8,210 bases of DNA from Candidatus Dadabacteria bacterium (GTDB lineage: Bacteria; Desulfobacterota_D; UBA1144; Nemesobacterales; UBA2774), in contig QIHJ01000024.1 in NCBI GenBank assembly GCA_003229065.1, positions 1-8,210 of the forward strand, given 5' to 3'. Below, piece by piece: positions 1-6,855 of the stretch (the stretch's first letter is position 1; every line of letters starts with the position of its first letter). Under the pieces are notes generated by a model. The model saw only the letters and a list, made by a program, of their open reading frames with translations. It had not been told where the DNA came from and made no database searches. The position numbers and the translations under genes are program-made.

Positions 1-8
1 GACAAGAG

Positions 9-3000
9 CTACAAGGTTCGGGGCTCCGTGCTTCCGGGCAGGTCTGGAGCAACCTTTCCTTTCTTTCGCCAGTCGTTCCATTTCTTGTGAATGTATATCT
101 TGGCGTCATCGAGGATCAAGTACAGACACGGTATCAGGAGTAAGGTAATAAACGTAGCGAACACGAGCCCGAACCCGAGCGCAACCGCCATCGGGGCCAG
201 GAACGCGGCCTCTCCCCTGAATTTAATCATTAATGATGCGAGCCCGCCGAACGTAGTTACCGTGGTCAGAATAATTGGTCTGAAGCGGTGCTTCGCTGAA
301 AAAGCGACCGCCACTACCCGGTTCATTTTTTTAAACCTGGAGTTTATAAAAGTCATGAGAATTAGACTATCGTTGACAACAATTCCAAGAAGCGCAACCG
401 TGCCTATAAGGGCAGGCAGCGTTAGAGGCTCGCCCCGGAGAAGTATCCCTATCATTACCCCAATGAGCGCGAAGGGGAGCACTGCCATAATAATAAAGGG
501 CTGCGTGTAGGACTTGAGCATGCTCGCCAGTATCATGTATATGAGTAGTACTGCGATGATGGCAGCTCTTTGTATACTCTCAAGAGACTCCCTCGTCTGC
601 TCTTCCTCACCGCCGAACACGTAGGAGTAGCCCGGGAAATTCTTTAAGGTATCGTCAAGATAGGCTGCAAGGGAAGCGTTGACTTCCATCGGGGTAGTAA
701 CCTTCTCGTCAATCTCAGCCGTTACCCTGACAGAGCGCTCGTTATCATAGCGGGATATCGAGAGCATGCTGGGCTCGACCGTCATACTGACAACGCTGCT
801 TATGGGCACCCAGCCGCCCTGAGGCGAGCGTATCTGATATGACTCAAGGAGTGAGAGCAGGTTGCCTGACGGGAGCTCGTATTTAACTATTATATCGGCC
901 TCTTCAGTGCCGAGGCGGGTTTGAGCCACTGTCAGCCCTTCTGCCGCGGCCCTTATAGCCCTTGCAATGGTTCTTGTATTGAGTCCGTACACTGCAGCCC
1001 TCTGCTCGTCCACATCGATTCTGATCTCGGGCTTACCCCAGATCAGATCGTCGCTCACCCCGTTTACTCCTGCTACGTCTTCAAGGTTTGCAGAAGCTAT
1101 CCCGGCAAGCTCTTTTAGGGACTCGAAGTTCTCTCCCTGTATGCGCAGGTCAACGGCCTTTCCCGTTGGCAGACCGCCAGACTCAACGAAGTCCACTCTT
1201 ACAGGCCCCACTACTTCATTCTCCACTTTTATTCTTATTTCCCTTGCAAGCTCCTTTGCGTTCTCTTTTCGCACATCGAAGTCTTCAAACTCCACTATTA
1301 CCGTTGCCAGATGGTCGCCCAGGTTGGATCCCTGAGCGGTAAGGTCAATCCCGATCATCGATATTGTGTTTTTGAGCACATGATCGGGCACAATTTCTTT
1401 GACCACTTCCTCAATTTTCGCAACGGATTTTATAGTAGAGTCGATACTGGACCAGGAGGGATTCTCGACTCTGATATGGATTTCCGCAACATCCTGAGTA
1501 TAGAAAAGAATTCTTGGAACCTTCATGAAAATACTGAGTGTAAATACGAGAATCAGTACGAAAGTTGTAACTGTTATATATCTGTGTCTTAGTGCGAATG
1601 TGAGAGCGTTCATATAGTAGAACCGGATCTTATAGACCCAGCTCCTGTTCTGTCTGTTGGCGCGCCCGGGCTTTAAGAAGTCCGCACAGTGGGACGGCAG
1701 GATGATAAGCGCTTCTATCAGTGAGACCAGGAGGGCGAATATCGCGACTTTTGGAATAACAGACATAAATTTACCGATCAGACCCGTTGCAATCAGAAGT
1801 GGTATGAACGAGGCTATGTTGGTGAGAATGGTGGCCAAGACAGGCATGGCCACTTCCTTTGTTCCCTTAATCGCCGCATCTTTGGGGGAGTACCCGAGCT
1901 GTAAGTAGCGCTGTATGTTCTCGGCTACTATAATGGCGTCGTCGACAATTATCCCCAGTACCAATATAAGGCCGAACATCGAGAGCACATTAAGCGTGAT
2001 CCCGGAGAACTGCATCAATATAAAAGCTCCGAAGAAAGCCACGGGAAGACCGATAGCAGCAACGATAGCAGCCCTCAAATCCAGGAACAGCGCGAGAATT
2101 ATAAGTACTACCACAAGCCCTATAAGACCACTGGTAACCATAGTTTCAAATCTCTTCTCGACCCAGTACGATGTGTCGTTTGTGGTATAGATCTGTATTT
2201 CCTCAGGTACTCTTTCCCTGAACTCCTGGACCTTGTCCTCTATTATCTTTACGGTTTTTATCGAGTCTGTATTCTTTTGCTTATTAATCCAGAAGTTGAT
2301 GGAAGTGAGGCCGTTTACCCGGGCCTTGGTTCTGGCTTTCTGCTCGCCCTGCTCGATCCTCGCTATATCCTTAAGGAATATGTGTCTGCCCTGATCGCTC
2401 CGTCTTACGGGGATATTGAGAAGATCCTCTACCTTCTGAACGCGTCCCGTGACTCTTACAAGTATCTCCAAGTCTCCCTGCTCTACGGCTCCGCCCGGCA
2501 GGTCGAGGTTTTTCTGATCTATCACCGTTGCAACTTCTTCGAGGCTTACTCCGTACTGACGCAGTTTGTCGGGGTCTACGTAAACCCAAAATGCGGGGTC
2601 GCCGAGCCCTGAAGTGATGATGCTGTCCACTCCGTCAACGAGCTTGAGCTCATTTTCAAGCTGGAGGGCATAACTTCTTAAAGTTTCTCTGGGGACGTCC
2701 CCGGCTATGGCGACGCTTATGAGAGGGAAATTGGCGTCGAATTCCTTAACAATCGGGTCTTCTGCGTCCTCCGGGAGCTTGTCCTCAATCCTTGATATTT
2801 CGGAGCGTATTTCCTGCGCCAGCTTTTGAATGTCTTCCCCGGCGTAAAGCTCGGCCACAACGGAGGAAAGCCCTTCCGATGAAGTGGAGCGCAGTACTTT
2901 AATACCGCTTATATCGTTTATTTCGTCTTCTATGGGTATAGTGACAAGCTTTTCAACGTCTTCAGCCGAAGCTCCGGGAAAAACCGTGTTTACGGTTACA

Positions 3001-3131
3001 ATCTCGAGCTTTATTGAGGGAAATAACTCAAGCGGCAGTCTCGTTGCGGCCAATATGCCGACAATGAGTATCGAGAGCATAAGGAGATTGACTAGTACGG
3101 GGTTTTTAACTGAGAATTCGGCAATGTGCAT
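9..3131 (-). CDS. RND efflux permease, AcrB/HAE1-like (1040 aa)
   Basis: Inner-membrane proton-driven pump subunit of a tripartite efflux system; substrate unknown (drugs, detergents or other amphiphiles are usual for HAE1). The layout is the standard RND one: TM1 at about residues 12-30, a large periplasmic loop, TM2-TM6 between about 333 and 481, TM7 near 517-537, a second periplasmic loop, then TM8-TM12 from about 856 to 1006. TM4 has the paired acidic residues of the proton relay (D397-D398 in GIIVDDAI). TM10 reads GIVVNDSLIL, with Asn/Asp (920-921) where AcrB has a relay Lys. The RFRPI motif before TM11 (949-953) keeps the conserved Arg. Length is normal for the family (about 1000-1070). 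The start ATG (3129-3131) lies 16 bases after the adaptor stop with only a weak AAGAG-like site, so translation is probably coupled to the adaptor. The stop is TAG at 9-11. Heavy-metal (CusA) type seems unlikely; the family call is firm, the substrate is not. Confidence 0.95.
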   Translation of the reverse strand: MHIAEFSVKNPVLVNLLMLSILIVGILAATRLPLELFPSIKLEIVTVNTVFPGASAEDVEKLVTIPIEDEINDISGIKVLRSTSSEGLSSVVAELYAGEDIQKLAQEIRSEISRIEDKLPEDAEDPIVKEFDANFPLISVAIAGDVPRETLRSYALQLENELKLVDGVDSIITSGLGDPAFWVYVDPDKLRQYGVSLEEVATVIDQKNLDLPGGAVEQGDLEILVRVTGRVQKVEDLLNIPVRRSDQGRHIFLKDIARIEQGEQKARTKARVNGLTSINFWINKQKNTDSIKTVKIIEDKVQEFRERVPEEIQIYTTNDTSYWVEKRFETMVTSGLIGLVVVLIILALFLDLRAAIVAAIGLPVAFFGAFILMQFSGITLNVLSMFGLILVLGIIVDDAIIVAENIQRYLQLGYSPKDAAIKGTKEVAMPVLATILTNIASFIPLLIATGLIGKFMSVIPKVAIFALLVSLIEALIILPSHCADFLKPGRANRQNRSWVYKIRFYYMNALTFALRHRYITVTTFVLILVFTLSIFMKVPRILFYTQDVAEIHIRVENPSWSSIDSTIKSVAKIEEVVKEIVPDHVLKNTISMIGIDLTAQGSNLGDHLATVIVEFEDFDVRKENAKELAREIRIKVENEVVGPVRVDFVESGGLPTGKAVDLRIQGENFESLKELAGIASANLEDVAGVNGVSDDLIWGKPEIRIDVDEQRAAVYGLNTRTIARAIRAAAEGLTVAQTRLGTEEADIIVKYELPSGNLLSLLESYQIRSPQGGWVPISSVVSMTVEPSMLSISRYDNERSVRVTAEIDEKVTTPMEVNASLAAYLDDTLKNFPGYSYVFGGEEEQTRESLESIQRAAIIAVLLIYMILASMLKSYTQPFIIMAVLPFALIGVMIGILLRGEPLTLPALIGTVALLGIVVNDSLILMTFINSRFKKMNRVVAVAFSAKHRFRPIILTTVTTFGGLASLMIKFRGEAAFLAPMAVALGFGLVFATFITLLLIPCLYLILDDAKIYIHKKWNDWRKKGKVAPDLPGSTEPRTL

Positions 3132-3147
3132 TAGTGGCTCTTAGGCG

Positions 3148-4290
3148 TTACGGCATCAAACGGACGAGCTGTCCGCCGGCAAGTCCAACATGGCCTTCTA
3201 CTATGACCTTGCCGTTTTCCGGTATCATGTGCGAAGGTATGCTGCCCTCGTTTTCATTTATCCAAACAACCGAGACCGGAATCTTGTGAGCCTTCCCGTC
3301 TCTGTATACGAATATGAAAAGATTGCGGTTGTCTGACAGCACTGCTGTCCTCGGTACTATAATCACATCTTTGAGTAATTCGACTGGTACCTGCATGTTA
3401 ACGATCTCTCCAGGCCACCAGTTGTACTTATTGTCCAGTAACTCAGCCTCGACTTCGTAAGTTCCTGACAGAGAGTCCATATCTGGGCTTACGCCTATTA
3501 CACGGGCCTCGGTTTCTTCATATGTCCCGTTTAGAGTTGTATTGAGGTTAACAGTCATACCGGGCTTAATCACCCTGGCCCATCTGGGCACGACCCCAGC
3601 CACTACCCGCTCGTTTGAAGTGCTTACCATTCCGGCAACGACTTCGCCTGAAGTTACTTCCTGGCCGATATCCGGAATTATCTCGGACACACTGCCCGAG
3701 ATGGGCGCCCTGATGTTTAAGTGCTCTACATCCCATTTCATCAGGTTAAAAGAGGCTTCGAGACCATCCACGCTTGAGGCTTCAGAGGACACCTGGTTTG
3801 AGAGAGAGTCCAGAGTGTCACGTGCTACAATACCCTTTTCAACCAGAGTAACGGTCTGATCGTATTTACGTCTGAGCTCGTTCAGGTTGGCTTTGGCGGC
3901 CTTGAGACGCGCTTCGGATTCTTTGAGCCTGAAAACCTTGCGGTCGTCCTTAAGCACAATAAGAAGCTGGTCCTTTTCAATATGCTCGCCTAGGACAGCT
4001 TGTCTCTCAACAACCCATCCGCCGACGTCCGCTTTAATGCTTACCGTCTGTCCTCCCTCGAGCCGCGCTAGAAAGCTTGTGGTTCTCCACACTTCCGTAA
4101 CCGCTGTGTCCTGCACTTTCACAGGGGTAAGTTTTTTTTCAATTTCCCCTTCATACGCTGAAGTGCGCACAGAGATCATGCGAACGTAGAGTCCGATGGT
4201 AAGAACTACAAACGCTAGAAGGAAACCGAAAAACCATATCCACTGTTTTCTCTTCTTAGCCCTTATATTAGCCATGTTTGCCGTAGACAT
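3148..4290 (-). CDS. RND periplasmic adaptor (membrane fusion protein, 380 aa)
   Basis: Adaptor that links the downstream RND permease to an outer-membrane channel. A basic N-terminus (RAKKRK) is followed by one hydrophobic segment at about residues 17-39. There is no lipobox cysteine, so it should be anchored by a membrane helix rather than a lipid. The two lipoyl half-motifs are clear: about 84-113 (SIKADVGGWV...GEHIEKDQLL) and about 191-221 (LNIRAPISGSV...GQEVTSGEVV). Between them (about 117-190) is an Arg/Lys/Glu/Ala-rich alpha-hairpin coiled coil. The beta-barrel follows, with IKPGMTVNL at 241-249, and a membrane-proximal domain with VPRTAVL at 312-318. Length is typical for AcrA-like proteins. 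The start at 4290 is favoured by a TGAGGT ribosome binding site at 4298-4303; Met6 is an alternative with no better site. It is first in the operon; the permease follows after 16 bases. Confidence 0.93.
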   Translation of the reverse strand: MSTANMANIRAKKRKQWIWFFGFLLAFVVLTIGLYVRMISVRTSAYEGEIEKKLTPVKVQDTAVTEVWRTTSFLARLEGGQTVSIKADVGGWVVERQAVLGEHIEKDQLLIVLKDDRKVFRLKESEARLKAAKANLNELRRKYDQTVTLVEKGIVARDTLDSLSNQVSSEASSVDGLEASFNLMKWDVEHLNIRAPISGSVSEIIPDIGQEVTSGEVVAGMVSTSNERVVAGVVPRWARVIKPGMTVNLNTTLNGTYEETEARVIGVSPDMDSLSGTYEVEAELLDNKYNWWPGEIVNMQVPVELLKDVIIVPRTAVLSDNRNLFIFVYRDGKAHKIPVSVVWINENEGSIPSHMIPENGKVIVEGHVGLAGGQLVRLMP

Positions 4291-4297
4291 TAAACAA

Positions 4298-4303
4298 ACC
4301 TCA
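4298..4303 (-). promoter_or_regulatory. Ribosome binding site of the RND adaptor
   Basis: Read on the minus strand this is TGAGGT, with seven bases between it and the ATG at 4288-4290. It decides for the first Met rather than Met6. Confidence 0.5.
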
Positions 4304-4343
4304 TTGCATAAGACTACACAATTTTTTTGAGATTGTTATACTA

Positions 4344-4371
4344 ATTATATTAGCGCTTCATAATACTTTAA
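4344..4371 (-). promoter_or_regulatory. Candidate promoter of the adaptor-permease operon
   Basis: On the minus strand a perfect TATAAT (4344-4349) is preceded, after 16 bases, by a poor -35 candidate TTAAAG (4366-4371; 3 of 6 consensus bases). Transcription would start near 4337, giving a leader of about 47 bases before the ATG. The -10 is good but the -35 is weak, which would fit a promoter needing an activator or simply a chance match in AT-rich DNA. Confidence 0.3.
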
Positions 4372-4460
4372 GCTCTCGCTCAGTCCTTAAAACATGTAAT
4401 ACCTACCACTACTTTGGGACAACGATTTTAATGTCTACTTTATTTATTTCTCAGAACATG

Positions 4461-4489
4461 TTGATTTTTCAAGCATTTTTCTGTAATAT
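4461..4489 (+). promoter_or_regulatory. Candidate promoter of the HU gene
   Basis: TTGATT (4461-4466), a 17-base spacer, then TAATAT (4484-4489): 4 of 6 consensus bases in each box with ideal spacing. Transcription would start near 4496, leaving a leader of about 45 bases that includes the start-stop element at 4521. The palindrome AACATGTT (4455-4462) touches the -35 box. Confidence 0.4.
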
Positions 4490-4510
4490 GAGAAATTAAG
4501 ACTAAATCCA

Positions 4511-4526
4511 AAGGAGAGGGATGTAG
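4511..4526 (+). other. Strong Shine-Dalgarno with an ATG-TAG start-stop, upstream of HU
   Basis: A strong ribosome binding sequence (AAGGAGAGGG, 4511-4520) is followed directly by ATG (4521-4523) and then TAG (4524-4526). The real HU start is 14 bases after this TAG. The strong site is too far (24 bases from GGAG) to serve the HU ATG; HU itself has only a weak AAGG at 4528-4531 with a 9-base gap. The sequence is plain to see; a role in loading ribosomes or damping HU translation is inference. Confidence 0.4.
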
Positions 4527-4540
4527 CAAGGTATACGCCT

Positions 4541-4816
4541 ATGACTAAATCACAATTATCTGCCCACATAGCCGAGAAGGCTGGGATCACGAAAAAAACA
4601 GCTGCTGAGATTATCGACGAGTTAGCTGCTGTTGCCTATAGCGAGGCCAGGGAGAATAAACAATTTACTCTTCCCGGAATAGGTAAATTGGTTCTCAATA
4701 ACCGGAAAGCGAGAAAGGGTAGGAACCCCGCAACCGGACAGGAAATCGATATACCGGCCAAAACTGTAGTTAAGTTCAGGGTAGCCAAAGCGTGCAAAGA
4801 CGCTATATTGGGCTAA
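4541..4816 (+). CDS. HU-family DNA-binding protein (91 aa)
   Basis: Small dimeric histone-like protein that bends and compacts DNA in the nucleoid. It has the HU/IHF order: N-terminal helices (MTKSQLSAHIAEKAGITKKT), the turn FTLPGIGKLVL at about residues 43-53, and a DNA-contacting beta-arm with RKARKGRNPATG near 56-67, including the signature RNPATG whose Pro intercalates between bases. The tail VKFRVAKACKDAILG is typical. Length equals the family norm (about 90-95). MTKSQL is the usual HU start, and no other in-frame start exists close upstream. Two stop codons follow each other in frame (TAA then TAG, 4814-4819). The gene is single, divergent from the efflux operon and convergent with coaBC. 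I cannot tell HU-alpha-like from HU-beta-like, so no symbol is given; IHF is less likely. Confidence 0.95.
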   Translation: MTKSQLSAHIAEKAGITKKTAAEIIDELAAVAYSEARENKQFTLPGIGKLVLNNRKARKGRNPATGQEIDIPAKTVVKFRVAKACKDAILG

Positions 4817-4829
4817 TAGCCAAGACCTG

Positions 4830-4845
4830 AAAAGAGCTGCTTTTT
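4830..4845 (+). terminator. Weak terminator-like hairpin after HU
   Basis: AAAAG (4830-4834), a 5-base loop, CTTTT (4840-4844) and one more T. The stem has only one G-C pair, so it would be a weak intrinsic terminator. A second short hairpin, GGCT-AAT-AGCC (4811-4821), covers the HU stop codon. Nothing stronger is seen in the convergent gap. Confidence 0.25.
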
Positions 4846-4967
4846 AAGTTGCATACTATTAACTGTCTATATTATATCCTGGAGTTGTTGTGAAGGGACG
4901 AACGGAGTGTTGCGCACAATATGCAATAGGCATGCGCGGTAAGCTGGTATGTAATCTTGCTTTATAT

Positions 4968-4994
4968 AAAAAGCTCTGTCTAATTCCGGGCTTT
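4968..4994 (-). terminator. Possible weak terminator of coaBC
   Basis: Read on the minus strand, AAAGC (4990-4994) and GCTTTTT (4968-4974) can pair across a 15-base loop, with a T-run on the 3' side, 13 bases after the coaBC stop. The stem is only 5 bp and the same GC-TTT bases could pair instead with 4959-4963, so this is tentative. Confidence 0.2.
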
Positions 4995-5006
4995 ACAACT
5001 TACTTC

Positions 5007-6200
5007 CTAGCTCAAAAGGGATGAGATTTTATCAAAAACCCTCTGAGCTAGGTCGGATTTTGACATTAGCGGGAGTTCTTCGGTATTACTTCCGTACAAT
5101 AGATGTACTTTATTTTTATCTCCTTCAAATCCGGCTCCGGGCTCAAGGATATTGTTGGCAACTATCATATCGGCTTTTTTTCTCTTGAGCTTGTCCTTTG
5201 CGTTTTTAATTAGGTCATCGCTCTCTGCGGCAAACCCGATTACTATCCTTCCGTTCTTTTTGCCGCCGACTTCTTTTAAAATATCACGGGTCCGTTTGAG
5301 CTCGATAGTTTTCTTGCTGCTGTCTTTTTTAATCTTGCCGTTGTGTCTGATTGCCGGTGTGTAATCTCCGACCGCGGCTGCTTTTATAATGATAGTGGAC
5401 CACTTGAAGTGCTTTACCACCGCTTCATACATGTCGGACGCACTCTCTGCACTAATGATCTCCACTCCATAAGGGGGCGTCAGATTAGTCTTCCCCGATA
5501 CCAGTTTAACCTGAGCTCCTCTCATACGCGCTTCTTTTGCCAGAGCGTATCCCATTTTGCCGCTCGAGGGATTTGATATAAACCTAACGGGGTCGATATG
5601 TTCCCGCGTCGCTCCGGCTGTTACGAGCACTTTCTCCCCGGATAAGTCTTTTGGAGTAAGTGCCGCTTCAATTTCTTCCACAATATCATCTGTCTCGGGC
5701 AGTCTTCCCTTGCCTTCCCAGCCGCATGCAAGCTCGCCCTCACCAGGCTCTACAATAATCAGCCCTCGCTCTCGCAATTTAGTGAGATTGTCCTGAACAG
5801 CGGGGTTTGAGTACATATTCACATTCATGGCCGGGCACATTATTACAGGGCACTTGGCAGCAAGGATGACTGTAGATAGGAGGCTGTCTGCGATACCCGA
5901 GGCGACTTTCCCGATAAAGCTTGCCGTCGCGGGTGCTACTACAATTAAGTCCGCATTGTCAGCAAGGCTTATGTGTCCTATCTCCGCTTCCCATCCGAGG
6001 TCGAAGGTCTTTGTAGCCACACGCTTGCCGGACAGAGTCTGCATAGTAAGTGGCGTGACAAACTCCATTGCGTTTTGCGTCATCACTACCTGTACCGATG
6101 CATTTTCCCTGACGAGCTTCCTTACAAGGTCGCAGGACTTGTAGGCCGCTATGCCGCCTGTGACGCCGACTATAATATCTTTCCCTTCATATTTACTCAT
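5007..6200 (-). CDS. coaBC: Bifunctional CoaBC: PPC decarboxylase / phosphopantothenate-cysteine ligase (397 aa)
   Basis: Two consecutive cytosolic steps of coenzyme A synthesis: CoaB joins 4'-phosphopantothenate to cysteine using CTP, and CoaC decarboxylates the product with FMN. The N-terminal CoaC flavoprotein domain (about 1-185) shows GVTGGIAAYK (12-21), the catalytic His in IGHISLA (H76), the substrate-clamp PAMN (123-126) and the catalytic Cys in ACGWEGKGR (C159). The C-terminal CoaB domain (about 186-397) shows VTAGATREHIDPVRFISN (193-210), SSGKMGYALA (212-221), KAAAVGDY (273-280, usually AAVADY, here Gly for Ala) and the catalytic KIKK (289-292). Length matches the family (about 400), and all key residues are present, so both activities are expected. 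The start at 6200 is supported by the MSKYEGKDIIVGVTGG beginning and a GCGGGGT site (6209-6214). It is transcribed alone, convergent with HU and divergent from the marR-type gene. Confidence 0.97.
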   Translation of the reverse strand: MSKYEGKDIIVGVTGGIAAYKSCDLVRKLVRENASVQVVMTQNAMEFVTPLTMQTLSGKRVATKTFDLGWEAEIGHISLADNADLIVVAPATASFIGKVASGIADSLLSTVILAAKCPVIMCPAMNVNMYSNPAVQDNLTKLRERGLIIVEPGEGELACGWEGKGRLPETDDIVEEIEAALTPKDLSGEKVLVTAGATREHIDPVRFISNPSSGKMGYALAKEARMRGAQVKLVSGKTNLTPPYGVEIISAESASDMYEAVVKHFKWSTIIIKAAAVGDYTPAIRHNGKIKKDSSKKTIELKRTRDILKEVGGKKNGRIVIGFAAESDDLIKNAKDKLKRKKADMIVANNILEPGAGFEGDKNKVHLLYGSNTEELPLMSKSDLAQRVFDKISSLLS

Positions 6201-6218
6201 TATTTAATACCCCGCTAA

Positions 6219-6231
6219 ACTATAGTATAGT
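6219..6231. repeat. Perfect 13-bp palindrome on the coaBC -10 box
   Basis: ACTATA-G-TATAGT: two perfect 6-bp arms around one central base. It covers the -10 box of the candidate coaBC promoter and lies between coaBC and the divergent MarR-type gene. A site for a dimeric repressor is possible; AT-rich composition also makes chance possible. Confidence 0.4.
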
Positions 6232-6252
6232 AAATAAGATTTGATAGGGCAA
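6224..6252 (-). promoter_or_regulatory. Candidate promoter of coaBC
   Basis: On the minus strand TTGCCC (6247-6252; 4 of 6), a 17-base spacer and TATACT (6224-6229; 5 of 6). Transcription would begin near 6217 and give a short leader of about 17 bases containing the ribosome binding site. Confidence 0.5.
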
Positions 6253-6309
6253 ACATTTACTCCCCTGATTGATAGCCACAGCGATAAATTCCCGGGATGA
6301 AAAAAACTC

Positions 6310-6338
6310 TTGACAAAGCCATAATAGGTGCATATACT
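6310..6338 (+). promoter_or_regulatory. Near-consensus sigma70-type promoter of the MarR-SDR genes
   Basis: TTGACA (6310-6315, perfect), exactly 17 bases, then TATACT (6333-6338, 5 of 6). It is the best promoter match I found in the window. It lies inside the longest possible MarR frame (ATG 6297), and transcription would start near 6344-6346, right at the ATG ATG pair at 6345-6350. The repeat GTGCATATAC (6328-6337) overlaps its -10 box. Confidence 0.6.
6328..6337 (+). repeat. GTGCATATAC repeat, copy 1 (on the MarR -10 box)
   Basis: Exact 10-mer shared with 6833-6842. It overlaps the -10 box of the MarR-type gene's promoter, where an autorepressor would be expected to act. The motif is an imperfect palindrome (GT..AT..AC). 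A role as operator is inference. Confidence 0.35.
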
Positions 6339-6344
6339 CCTAAT

Positions 6345-6815
6345 ATGATGAAAAAGAATGTTGATGTGAGCGAATTAAGCAGACACGAAGTTTCTAAATG
6401 CAATGAATGTACAGTTTTTAATCTGAAGAAAGCGACAAGGATAGTTCAGAATCTTTTTGATCAAGCTTTTAAACCCATTGGTCTCGAAGGGACACAGTAT
6501 ACGGTTTTAGGTCACATTTTTGTATACGGGCCGATTTCTTTAACGAAGCTTGCTGATTTGATGTATGTAGACAGGACGACTCTTGCTAGGAACCTTAATC
6601 CGTTAGAGAAAAAAGGATTTGTGGAAGTAAAATCGGGTAGTGACCGGCGAGCCAAAATTATAAATATAACGAAGAGGGGTAAAGAAGTTTTGGCCGAAGC
6701 TCTACCTTTGTGGAAGCAAACACAGAAAGAAATAAAGACAGCGCTGGGTTTTGATAATTGGAGCTCTATGATATCAAATCTAAGGGGTCTGGTTGCCGAA
6801 CTAGAAGATAGATAA
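6345..6815 (+). CDS. MarR-family winged-helix regulator (156 aa; longest form 172 aa)
   Basis: Dimeric cytosolic transcriptional regulator, probably a ligand- or redox-responsive repressor of the following SDR and transporter genes. Numbered from 6345, it shows an N-terminal dimer helix (FNLKKATRIVQNLFDQAF, about 25-42), helix 2 ending GTQYTVLGHI, LTKLADLMYVDRTTLARNLNPLEKKGF (about 66-92) as the helix-turn-helix with its recognition helix, and the wing with GSDRRAK (98-104) carrying the hallmark DRR. The C-terminal helices complete the dimer interface. Two cysteines (C19, C22; CNEC) precede the first long helix. An earlier in-frame ATG at 6297 gives 172 aa, but it has no ribosome binding site (preceded by CCCGGG) and a near-consensus promoter lies between the two starts, so I prefer 6345 or 6348, possibly leaderless. 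One sampled line of the gene (6421-6480) is 35% GC by hand count, below its neighbours. The SDR gene follows after 46 bases. Confidence 0.9.
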   Translation: MMKKNVDVSELSRHEVSKCNECTVFNLKKATRIVQNLFDQAFKPIGLEGTQYTVLGHIFVYGPISLTKLADLMYVDRTTLARNLNPLEKKGFVEVKSGSDRRAKIINITKRGKEVLAEALPLWKQTQKEIKTALGFDNWSSMISNLRGLVAELEDR

Positions 6816-6832
6816 AAAATTTAAAACTATGC

Positions 6833-6842
6833 GTGCATATAC
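6833..6842 (+). repeat. GTGCATATAC repeat, copy 2 (before the SDR)
   Basis: Second exact copy of the 10-mer, 6 bases before the SDR ribosome binding site and 20 before its ATG. It overlaps a short palindrome TATGC-GT-GCATA (6828-6839). A shorter inverted match (TATATGC, 7770-7776) is present in the SDR-transporter gap. Confidence 0.35.
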
Positions 6843-6848
6843 ACGTTT

Positions 6849-6855
6849 AAGGAGG
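6849..6855 (+). promoter_or_regulatory. Strong ribosome binding site setting the SDR start
   Basis: AAGGAGG, a full Shine-Dalgarno match, with six bases before the ATG at 6862. It rules in favour of 6862 over the upstream in-frame ATG at 6829. Confidence 0.85.

Noticed and set aside
91..510. Open frame of 139 codons on the plus strand opposite the RND gene
   Set aside because: It lies wholly antisense to a strongly conserved permease, has no family resemblance and a Ser/Ile/Arg-rich shadow composition. The same holds for other antisense frames over the permease, adaptor, coaBC and SDR genes.
2277..2612. Plus-strand frame of 111 codons opposite the permease
   Set aside because: Antisense shadow of the first periplasmic loop of the RND protein; no plausible ribosome site or domain.
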